Source: Puniceibacterium sp. IMCC21224 (GTDB taxonomy: Bacteria > Pseudomonadota > Alphaproteobacteria > Rhodobacterales > Rhodobacteraceae). Taken from it: a DNA stretch of 64,000 bases. The notes under the pieces were generated by a model. It had not been told where the DNA came from. It searched no databases and saw only the letters and a program-made list of their open reading frames with translations. Shown here one piece after another: positions 33,788 to 41,233 of this stretch. The stretch lies in contig NZ_LDPY01000002.1 in assembly GCF_001038505.1 (NCBI RefSeq), positions 124,001 to 188,000 of the forward strand, given 5' to 3'. A program made the translations under genes and the position numbers. How positions within the stretch are numbered: the stretch's first letter is position 1; each line of letters opens with the position of its first letter.

Positions 33788-35374
33788 TCAGGCCGCACGG
33801 CGCGCCCGTGTTGCCGCGATCCGGTCAGCTGCGCGCAGTGCCAGCGCCTGCAATGTATTGGTTGGATTTGCCGCCGCCGCCGTGACAAAGGCAGATCCAT
33901 CCGTCACGAAAAGCCCCGGCAGGTCATGCGCCTCGCACCACATGTCGAGAACAGAGGTCTCCCGGTCCACGCCCATCCGCGCCGTACCCATCAGGTGAAA
34001 CCCGGCTTGGGGAACCGTTTCCATGTCGATAAAGCTGTGTGCACCCGCCAGCGCCAGAATTTCGCGCGCCCGCCCGCGGCCGTAATCCAGCGCCTGTCTG
34101 GCTTCTGGTGGAATACGATAGATCATTCGCGCTGCCGGCAAACCGTCCGATCCCTTAAGCGTCTCGGACAGCGCGATTCGGTTCTCGGGGTCCGGTGCGT
34201 CGTCAGCGCAGATCGACAGGCTGTAGGCATGCCCGAACATCTGCGAGAACGCCGCGTGATGCCCCCGCCCCCAAGGTGCGCGCCGCCCCAGCGATCCAAG
34301 CGCGGTTAACGCAGGCCCATGTGTCCCAAGCGCCTGCAACTTGACCCCGCGCCGGAACCCTCGTGCGGTATCGGTTTCGTAAAAATGATGGCTTACCAGA
34401 GATCCGGCCGCAATGCCGCGATGTCCCTCCATCGGCGTATCGAACAACCCGGTAACGCGGGCAAACGGGTGCAACATCAACCGTCGCCCGACCAGCCGGC
34501 TGCGATTGACCGACTGCGCACCCGGCGCATTCAACAGAAACCGGGGTGAGCCGAGCCCGTTGGCGGCAAGGATCACAATCGGGGCATGCGCCGCGTGTTC
34601 GCGCCCCTTTTTATCCAGCCAGACGACCCCTCGGGCCGTTCCCTGCGGCGTGGTCAGCAGGTCGGTTGCCCGCGCGCCGGTCACAATCTTTGCCCCGGCT
34701 GCGATCGCGGCGGGCCAGTAATTCAAATCCGTCGCCGATTTCGCCCGTCGCGGGCAATGCAGTTCGCATGGGCCGCAATTGTTGCAGCTCTCGCGCTGCC
34801 CGTCCGTGGGGCCAGTGTTGATCGCGATGTCACCCGGCCACCACGAGACCCCGGCCCGGTTGAACGCCTCGGCCATGCGCCGCGCCCCAGGCGACAGGCC
34901 CACCGGCGGCAACCGGGGCGCGTCCGACGGCGGATAGGCGGGATTGCCGGGCAGGCCCGCAACCCCCATCATCGTTTCGTTCAAATTGTAATAGGGCGCC
35001 AGATCCCGGTAGCTGATCGGCCAATCGTCACCGAATCCATCTTGGCGATTGCTGCAAAAATCCGACGGATGAAAGCGGGGAAAATGGCACGACCACATCA
35101 CCGTGCTGCCACCCACGCCATCAAAATACAGCGGCTTTATCTCACTCTCGGCGTCATCGACAGGGTCATCGGCCGCGCGATTGCGCAGATTGGGATTCGG
35201 ATTCCAACCGCGCTGGCGGATCACCTCCCAGTCGGGATCCTGCGACGGTGACGCTGTGGGATCGGTCCAGTCGCCCCGCTCAAGGCAGGTTACGGAAAAC
35301 CCGTGACGTGCAAGGCGCCAGGCGGCGGCTGCGCCCCCGGCGCCAGCGCCAATAATCAGAACATCGCAGTCCAT
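33788..35374 (-). CDS. GMC oxidoreductase with C-x5-C-x3-C Fe-S motif (copy 2)
   Basis: A 528-residue FAD enzyme, paralogous to the one at 22343. FAD binding is at LIIGAGAGGAAAAWRL; VGGSTVMWSCHFPRFHPSDF is shared almost word for word with copy 1; the Fe-S motif is CNNCGPCELHCPRRA (Cys197, 200, 203, 207); the active site is GFHLMGTARMG with Asn in AANPTNTLQ. Two starts are possible: GTG 35383, or ATG 35374, preferred because AGGTG lies about 10 bases before it. Unlike copy 1 it has no small-subunit gene beside it. It diverges from the SDR/flavoprotein pair on the plus strand. Confidence 0.9.
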   Translation of the reverse strand: MDCDVLIIGAGAGGAAAAWRLARHGFSVTCLERGDWTDPTASPSQDPDWEVIRQRGWNPNPNLRNRAADDPVDDAESEIKPLYFDGVGGSTVMWSCHFPRFHPSDFCSNRQDGFGDDWPISYRDLAPYYNLNETMMGVAGLPGNPAYPPSDAPRLPPVGLSPGARRMAEAFNRAGVSWWPGDIAINTGPTDGQRESCNNCGPCELHCPRRAKSATDLNYWPAAIAAGAKIVTGARATDLLTTPQGTARGVVWLDKKGREHAAHAPIVILAANGLGSPRFLLNAPGAQSVNRSRLVGRRLMLHPFARVTGLFDTPMEGHRGIAAGSLVSHHFYETDTARGFRRGVKLQALGTHGPALTALGSLGRRAPWGRGHHAAFSQMFGHAYSLSICADDAPDPENRIALSETLKGSDGLPAARMIYRIPPEARQALDYGRGRAREILALAGAHSFIDMETVPQAGFHLMGTARMGVDRETSVLDMWCEAHDLPGLFVTDGSAFVTAAAANPTNTLQALALRAADRIAATRARRAA

Positions 35375-35495
35375 GTCTGCCACTCACCTGTCATGTTGCA
35401 AATACATATTTTCGTGCATTATAGATACAGAAGTGGTCGGCTACCAAATCAATTCGCGCGCGTCCCCGCCGACACAACAGCACAAAGGACAGCCG
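35375..35495. promoter_or_regulatory. divergent promoter region between GMC copy 2 and SDR genes
   Basis: A 121-base intergenic region with an AT-rich core at 35398-35430 (ATACATATTTTCG, TTATAGATAC). It must serve GMC copy 2 leftward and the SDR/flavoprotein operon rightward. The SDR ribosome site AAAGGA is at 35484-35489. No perfect palindrome longer than 8 bp was found and no regulator gene adjoins. Confidence 0.5.
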
Positions 35496-36218
35496 ATGAC
35501 CAAAGGAGCAGTTGCAGTCACAGGGGCCGCAGGCGGCATAGGCAGCGCCATCGCACGGCGGATCAGCGCCGACGCGCACGCGCCTCTCATCCTGTTGGAT
35601 CGGCCTGGTGCCGCGCTTGATGCCATCGCAGCTGAAACAGGCGGTCTGGCGTTTGGCATCGAACTGACAGACCGCGCGTCTGTTGCCGCAGCCTTTGCCG
35701 CAGCGCGTCAGGCGGTGCCCAGGTTGTATGGTCTCGTTCTTGCTGCCGGGGTCGTGGACAATGGCAAGCTCTCTGATCTGGATGCTGACCGCTGGGACGA
35801 CATTCTGGCGGTAAATCTGACCGGGCCATTTCTGTGCTGTCTCGCGGCGCGCGACTGGATCGCGGATGGTGGGCGGATCGTAACACTGGGCTCACTCGCC
35901 GGACGCACCGGCGGCGTGATCACCGGCACAGCCTATGCTGCCAGCAAGGGCGGGATCGAATCGCTGACAAAATCCATCGCGCAAGAGCTTGCCCCCCGCA
36001 ACATCACCGTTAATTGCGTCGCCCCCGGCGCGGTCGAAACCCCGATGCTGGCGGCGCACACACCCGAACGCAAGGCCGCGATGTCAGCGTCGACCCCGCT
36101 GAAACGCATGGGCCAGCCGCAAGAAATCGCCGCCGCCGTGTCTTATTTTTTGCACAGCGACGCCGGGTTCACCACCGGATCAGTTCTGGCGGTGAACGGC
36201 GGATTGAGGATGGATTGA
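35496..36218 (+). CDS. short-chain dehydrogenase/reductase (SDR)
   Basis: A 240-residue classical SDR. The cofactor motif TGAAGGIG is at residues 10-17, LAAGVVDNG replaces the usual NNAG, and the catalytic Ser, Tyr and Lys are in TLGSLAG and YAASKGG. VAPGAVETPM and the C-terminal VLAVNGGLRMD are typical. An acidic residue after the second strand (LLDRPG) suggests NAD(H). ATG 35496 has AAAGGA upstream. It is followed four bases later by the flavoprotein gene. Probable role: oxidation or reduction of a hydroxyl/keto group on the shared substrate. Confidence 0.92.
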   Translation: MTKGAVAVTGAAGGIGSAIARRISADAHAPLILLDRPGAALDAIAAETGGLAFGIELTDRASVAAAFAAARQAVPRLYGLVLAAGVVDNGKLSDLDADRWDDILAVNLTGPFLCCLAARDWIADGGRIVTLGSLAGRTGGVITGTAYAASKGGIESLTKSIAQELAPRNITVNCVAPGAVETPMLAAHTPERKAAMSASTPLKRMGQPQEIAAAVSYFLHSDAGFTTGSVLAVNGGLRMD

Positions 36219-36222
36219 CGCC

Positions 36223-38193
36223 ATGGCACCGCACCCCCGGTATCCGCATGTCTTTACGCCGCTGACCATTGGAACAACGCAGGTCCGCAACCGGATCTTT
36301 ATGCCCGCTCACACCACCAACTACGGTGAAAACAACCTGCCGTCCGAACGGCACCTGGCCTATCATCGCGCGCGCGCCGCTGGTGGCGTCGGACTTAGCA
36401 TCTTTGAGGGCATCCGCGTGCATCGCTCCAGCCTGGGGCGGCAGCAGGGATTAAATGGCTTCGACCCTGCCTGCATCCCACGTTTTGCCCGGATTGCCGA
36501 TGCAGTGCGATCCGAAGGTGGCAGGTTGTTCGGCCAGATCATCCATCTGGGTCGTCATATCGACGGCAATTTTGCCCGCACCCCGGCTTGGTCTGCCTCG
36601 GACATTCCGTGGGCCGCCACAGCCCCACCGCCACATCCGATGACGGAAGAAGAAATCGCGCTGGTGGTGCAAGGCCACGCCGATGTGGCCGCCAATCTGA
36701 TCGACGCGGGGCTGGACGGGATCGAGCTGACGATGTCGCACGGCCACCTGCTACAACAGTTTCTGTCTCCTGCGTCAAACATGCGCGGGGATGCCTATGG
36801 TGGTTCGCTGGAAAATCGGATGCGGTTTCCGCTCGATACTTTGCGGGCGGTGCGGGCGCGGATAGGGCGGGAACGCACGCTGGGCATAAGGATCAGCGCC
36901 GATGAATATTTGCCCGGCGGGCTGACGCTGGACGACATGACGGCCATCGTCACGCAATTGGTCACTGCGGTGCAGGTCGATTTTGTGAATGTCTCGCATT
37001 CCGCCTATCACGGCAGCTACACCGTTTCGACCCAGATGGCTGACATGGCCTTTCGCATTCAGGACTTTCAACCGCTAACCACAGCGATTTCAACCGCGCT
37101 TGACGCAGTCGCGCACAAACCTGTGGTCATGACCGCCTGCCGCTATCAGCAGATCGCCCAGGCCGAAGAGATGCTGGCCACCGGCAGTGCTGACATGATC
37201 GGCATGGCGCGCGCGCATATCGCTGACCCGGAGATCGTAACCAAGGCGCGGATGGGCCGCGACGCAGAAACAACCCCGTGTATCGGCTGCAATCAGGGCT
37301 GTGCGGGGATGCTTGCGCTGAACCTCGCCATCACTTGTCTAAGCAACCCCGCCGCAGGGCGCGAAGCAGATTGGCCAACGCCCGCATTGGCCCGCACGGG
37401 CACCGTCAAGAATGTGCTGGTGATCGGCGGTGGACCGGGCGGAATGGAAGCCGCAGCAACTGCGGCTGAACTGGGTCACACAGTCACGCTGGTTGAACAA
37501 TCTGACAGCCTGGGTGGGGCACTGCTCTGGACGTCTCGCATGCCGCTGCGGGGGGAATTCGCCACGCTGCTGTCATCGCAGCAGGCCAGACTGCGGCGCG
37601 TCGGCGTGGCGGTCCACCTGAACACGGCGGCGGATGCGACAACGGGTCAGGGCTATGATGCGGTGATCCAGGCGATCGGCGCGGTGCCACGGGCGCAAAC
37701 ACTGACCTCCGGCGCGCAGATGCTGACGCTTGAGGCCGCGCTTGACGCACCCGATTTGCTGGGCCAGAACGTGACGTTGGTGGATACGCTCGGCACCTGG
37801 TCGGTGGTATCGGTCGCCGAATGGCTGGCGGATCTGGGCAAGACGGTGACGCTGGTCGCGCCGACCGGCAGCCCCGGCTGGACAATCAGCATGTATAGCG
37901 GATTTGCCCTGCGCCAGCGGCTGCGCAACAAACGCGTTCGTGTGATCCCCGGACAGGCGCTGGCGGATTTTGCCGATGGTATGGTGCAACTGACGGACCT
38001 GTCCCTTGGCGAAACAGGTGCCCGGTTTGCTGCTGACAGTGTGATCGCGCCCTTGCCGGCCCGCCCGATGGCGCTGACCCGGCAGGACGGGATGAACAAC
38101 CCATTAAACCGACTGGCAGTGGGTGACTGTCAATCGGCCCGCACAGCACTTGAGGCGATTTATGAGGGACACGAAGCCGCGCGCGACCTTTAG
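36223..38193 (+). CDS. NADH:flavin oxidoreductase, FadH/TMADH-like (copy 2)
   Basis: A 656-residue flavoprotein with the same three-part plan as copy 1: FMN barrel with HGHLLQQFLSPASN and AYGGSLENRMR, Fe-S segment, and a C-terminal dinucleotide-binding part from NVLVIGGGPGGMEAAA. Its Fe-S segment PCIGCNQGC...TC has all four ligands, Cys353, 356, 360 and 372, with the spacing of E. coli 2,4-dienoyl-CoA reductase. It should therefore transfer electrons from NAD(P)H through FAD and [4Fe-4S] to FMN to reduce a conjugated double bond. It follows the SDR on the plus strand and converges on the CMD genes with a 19-base gap. Confidence 0.92.
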   Translation: MAPHPRYPHVFTPLTIGTTQVRNRIFMPAHTTNYGENNLPSERHLAYHRARAAGGVGLSIFEGIRVHRSSLGRQQGLNGFDPACIPRFARIADAVRSEGGRLFGQIIHLGRHIDGNFARTPAWSASDIPWAATAPPPHPMTEEEIALVVQGHADVAANLIDAGLDGIELTMSHGHLLQQFLSPASNMRGDAYGGSLENRMRFPLDTLRAVRARIGRERTLGIRISADEYLPGGLTLDDMTAIVTQLVTAVQVDFVNVSHSAYHGSYTVSTQMADMAFRIQDFQPLTTAISTALDAVAHKPVVMTACRYQQIAQAEEMLATGSADMIGMARAHIADPEIVTKARMGRDAETTPCIGCNQGCAGMLALNLAITCLSNPAAGREADWPTPALARTGTVKNVLVIGGGPGGMEAAATAAELGHTVTLVEQSDSLGGALLWTSRMPLRGEFATLLSSQQARLRRVGVAVHLNTAADATTGQGYDAVIQAIGAVPRAQTLTSGAQMLTLEAALDAPDLLGQNVTLVDTLGTWSVVSVAEWLADLGKTVTLVAPTGSPGWTISMYSGFALRQRLRNKRVRVIPGQALADFADGMVQLTDLSLGETGARFAADSVIAPLPARPMALTRQDGMNNPLNRLAVGDCQSARTALEAIYEGHEAARDL

Positions 38194-38212
38194 CCCCAAA
38201 CCCAGCCCTGTC

Positions 38213-38947
38213 TTAGCCTGGTTCCTCGTCAAAGCCGGCAACCCGCGCCCCGTTCGCCGCACGAAACGCCCCCTGTCCGGGCATATCGCGCCAGACGGCG
38301 AAACGTTCCGACGGCGTCACCTCGCCCGCGACCATCAGGCCATGCCAAACCTCGCAGGCGTCAAGAAAGCAATTCACGCCACGCGGCCAAATCAGGTAGC
38401 TTAGCGCCTCGACCATCGCATCCTCGGCCAGTCCCTCGGCGTAGCACATCCGCAGATGATGGGCGACGCCGTCCCGATCGCCGCGCGCCGCCTGCACCGA
38501 AAGCAGCACAAGGCCTGCTAGTTCAACCGGCAGCGGCCCGCGCAAGGCGGCGATGCAGCGGTCATAGGCCGCAGTCGGGTCCAGCGCTGGCAGATGATCC
38601 GGAAAGCTGCGCGCCGCAAATCGAAACGCCGACAGCGATGCCGCCTGACCGGTCAGGGCGATCACGGCCTCGGCCTCGGCGTCGGTGCCGTCAGCCTGCC
38701 GGAACAGCTCAAGGTGGTGCGTGCCGACATGCTCTTCGACGGCGATGAGAATACCCAGCCAGACACATTCCCGTTCATGCGCGCTCAGCACCCGTGGCGC
38801 GACCGTCAGCGCGTTGTACATCTGCAGATATGCGTCGTGCAGTTCGGGCGCGCCGACCGCCAGCGCGCCGTGATGCGGCAGTAGAAATCCCCGCGCCGCC
38901 GCCAGCCGGTCCAGCCTGGCCCGCAAAGCCTGCGTTGGCTCAGTCAT
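38213..38947 (-). CDS. two-domain carboxymuconolactone-decarboxylase-like protein (copy A)
   Basis: A 244-residue, mostly helical protein. The first half has RGFLLPHHGALAV and LSAHERECVWLGILIAVEEHVGTHHLELF, the second has LAGLVLLSVQAARGDRDGVAHHLRMCYAEGLAEDAMVEALSY; both read like the CMD/AhpD core, so the protein appears to be a tandem of two CMD domains. No CxxC is present; HH pairs stand at equivalent places. It ends with VWRDMPGQGAFR, which matches IWANMPGQGGHG of the neighbouring copy B. The start overlaps the stop of copy B by 8 bases. It is the last gene of the operon that begins with the TRAP genes at 49117. Confidence 0.7.
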   Translation of the reverse strand: MTEPTQALRARLDRLAAARGFLLPHHGALAVGAPELHDAYLQMYNALTVAPRVLSAHERECVWLGILIAVEEHVGTHHLELFRQADGTDAEAEAVIALTGQAASLSAFRFAARSFPDHLPALDPTAAYDRCIAALRGPLPVELAGLVLLSVQAARGDRDGVAHHLRMCYAEGLAEDAMVEALSYLIWPRGVNCFLDACEVWHGLMVAGEVTPSERFAVWRDMPGQGAFRAANGARVAGFDEEPG

Positions 38948-39632
38948 CCGACCCGTGTCCGCCCTGTCCAGGCATGTTCGCCCAGATCCGAAACGCGTCC
39001 GAGGCAGGCAACTCCCCGGCGGCAATCATCTCTTTCCAGATACCGGCGGCAGTCACAAAATAGGGCACGCTGCCGGGAAACATGGTCAGCGAAATTGCCT
39101 CGGCCAGCTCGGCTTCGGGCACAGCCGCGGCATAGGCGTGATCCAGCTGCCAGCGCAGCCCATCCCATGCGCCGTTGCAGATCTGAATGGCGCAGGCCGT
39201 CAGATGGCACAGTCTGGGGCCGACCCCTTTGCCGGCGGCCAGAACCGCCCGGTTCCAGTCGGCACGAAAGTCAATATTGCCCAGATGTGCGGCCCAATCA
39301 TGCGCCGCAAAATGATAGGCGCGAAAACCGCAGACCGTCGCAGTCAGCGACACTGCCGCCCGGATCTCATCTTCGCTGCCGCCCGCCGCGCGGAACTTGG
39401 CAATGTGATGCGTCGCGATTTCCTCGTCCGTGGCAATCAGGATACCCAGCCAGACGAACTCGCGATCATGATGCGACAGCACGCGGTCATCCAGAGTCAT
39501 CGCGGTATAGACAGCATCATAGGCAGTCAGCAGCGCCGGGGCGGTCAGCGCCAGCAACCCGTGATGCGGCAGCAGGTATCCGCGTTTGTCACGCAGCGTT
39601 GCCAGCTTTGCGGTCAGGTCTTCGTCACTCAT
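38940..39632 (-). CDS. two-domain carboxymuconolactone-decarboxylase-like protein (copy B)
   Basis: A 230-residue paralogue of copy A. KRGYLLPHHGLLALTAP, LSHHDREFVWLGILIATDEEIATHHIAKF and the second-half LCHLTACAIQICNGAWDGLRWQLDHAYAAAVPEAELAEAI repeat the CMD pattern twice. The shared residues with copy A show a duplication followed by strong divergence, so the two may form a heteromer. Its start overlaps the GMC copy 3 stop by ATGA. The fold is reasonably supported; activity (decarboxylase, lactonase or hydrolase) is open. Confidence 0.7.
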   Translation of the reverse strand: MSDEDLTAKLATLRDKRGYLLPHHGLLALTAPALLTAYDAVYTAMTLDDRVLSHHDREFVWLGILIATDEEIATHHIAKFRAAGGSEDEIRAAVSLTATVCGFRAYHFAAHDWAAHLGNIDFRADWNRAVLAAGKGVGPRLCHLTACAIQICNGAWDGLRWQLDHAYAAAVPEAELAEAISLTMFPGSVPYFVTAAGIWKEMIAAGELPASDAFRIWANMPGQGGHGSDD

Positions 39633-41233
39633 GCCACCCCCTTGCGTGTGTCTGCATCAAGCGCCGCAATCACCAGATCGGCTGCATGCATACCGATCAT
39701 TGAGGTGGGCGCCTGTGTGTTGTTGCTGGTCAGCGTTGGCATCACCGAAGCATCGGCAATGCGCAGCCCGTCAATCCCGTGTACCTTCAGCGCGGCATCC
39801 GTGACGGCCAGAGCGTCATTGCCCATTCGACACGACCCGACCGGGTGAAAAACGGATTCAGCATTGGCCCGGATCCAGGTGTCCAGATCAGCATCAGATT
39901 GCACCCCTGCACTAGGCCGGATCTCAGGCCCGCGCCAGTTGTCAAACGCGCTCTGGGCAAAAATCTCGCGCAGCCGCCGGACCCCGGCGCGCAACACCGC
40001 GATGTCGCGCGGCGCGGTCAGGTATCCGCCGGTGATAGCGGGCGGAACTTTGGGATCATCACTCTGCAACCGGATCTGGCCACGGCTTTCGGGGCGCATC
40101 TGGTAGATATTGGCGAAGAACCCATGACCCTGCTGCGCCGTCGCCTTGCGAAACGGCACACGAACGGCAGCGGTCGACCGGCCGGGCAGAAAATGCGCCT
40201 GAAGATCGGGTGTATCCAACGCCGGATCAGAACGCAGGAACGCCCCCGCCTCAAGCGGAAAGCGCGCTGCGGGGCCAGTGCCGAACAGCATCGCCTGCCC
40301 CAACGCCAGCGCGGCGCGGTCGGCACGCAACAGATTGTGCAAGGTGACAGGGCGGGTGCAATCATGCTCGACCCGCACCAGAAGGTGATCCTGCACCCCC
40401 TGCCCCACGCCGGGCAGATCGTGGCACACCGCGATCCCGTGGTCATTCAGATGATCCGCCGGTCCAATCCCCGACAGCATCAACAGTTGGGGCGTGTTCA
40501 CCGTGCCGCAGCTTAATACCACTTCGCTGGCAGCGCGCGCGGTGATCCGCGCGGATCCTTGCGCCAGTTCCAACCCAACGGCGCGCCCGCCTTCGACCAG
40601 AACCCGCAGCGCGTGGGCCCCGGTCAGGATGCGCAGGTTTGGCCGGTCCCTGTGCGGCGCGAGCCAGGCGCTTGCCGCGCTGAGCCTGCGCCCCCCGGCG
40701 ATGGTGAAATCATAGCGGCCCATGCCCTCGGGTGAGGGACCGTTAAAATCTGTCGTGCGTGGATGGCCCGCCTGCACACCCGCATCCAGAAACGCCTGTG
40801 ACAGTGGATTGATGTCGGGGAAATCGCTCAGCTTTTGGTGCCCCTCGATCCGGAGAAACCGGGCCTGAACGTCGTCCCAGCCCCAACCGGGCAGCCCGCG
40901 TTGCGCCCAGCCATCGTAGTCCGAGGGCAGACCACGGGTCCAGACCATGCCGTTGATCGACGACGAACCGCCCAGCACCTTGCCGCGCGGCCAGAACAGG
41001 CGACGCCTGTCAAGGCCCGGCTCGGGTTCGGTGTGATAATACCAGTTGGCATACCGTCCGCGCAGCAAAATCCCGGTCATCAACGGCACCCGGAACAGCG
41101 GATTTCGGCCACGCCCGCCGGCCTCGATCAGCAGGACCTGCGCGTCGGTTTCCGCAGCCAGCCGCCCGGCGACCACCGCCCCGGCAGAGCCGGAGCCGAC
41201 CACGATCACATCCGCATGTATGTCACGGCTCAT
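39629..41233 (-). CDS. GMC oxidoreductase, choline dehydrogenase-like (copy 3)
   Basis: A 534-residue FAD enzyme of the alcohol/choline dehydrogenase branch. FAD binding VIVVGSGSAGAVVAGRL, the signature WPRGKVLGGSSSINGMVWTRG, LSCGTVNTPQLLMLSGIGP, the catalytic His in FHPVGSCRMG and Asn in TSNNTQAPTSMIG are all present. It lacks the Cys cluster of copies 1 and 2, so it belongs to a different GMC branch and must use another electron acceptor. The start overlaps the flavoprotein copy 3 stop. It should oxidise a primary or secondary alcohol in the pathway. Confidence 0.92.
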   Translation of the reverse strand: MSRDIHADVIVVGSGSAGAVVAGRLAAETDAQVLLIEAGGRGRNPLFRVPLMTGILLRGRYANWYYHTEPEPGLDRRRLFWPRGKVLGGSSSINGMVWTRGLPSDYDGWAQRGLPGWGWDDVQARFLRIEGHQKLSDFPDINPLSQAFLDAGVQAGHPRTTDFNGPSPEGMGRYDFTIAGGRRLSAASAWLAPHRDRPNLRILTGAHALRVLVEGGRAVGLELAQGSARITARAASEVVLSCGTVNTPQLLMLSGIGPADHLNDHGIAVCHDLPGVGQGVQDHLLVRVEHDCTRPVTLHNLLRADRAALALGQAMLFGTGPAARFPLEAGAFLRSDPALDTPDLQAHFLPGRSTAAVRVPFRKATAQQGHGFFANIYQMRPESRGQIRLQSDDPKVPPAITGGYLTAPRDIAVLRAGVRRLREIFAQSAFDNWRGPEIRPSAGVQSDADLDTWIRANAESVFHPVGSCRMGNDALAVTDAALKVHGIDGLRIADASVMPTLTSNNTQAPTSMIGMHAADLVIAALDADTRKGVA

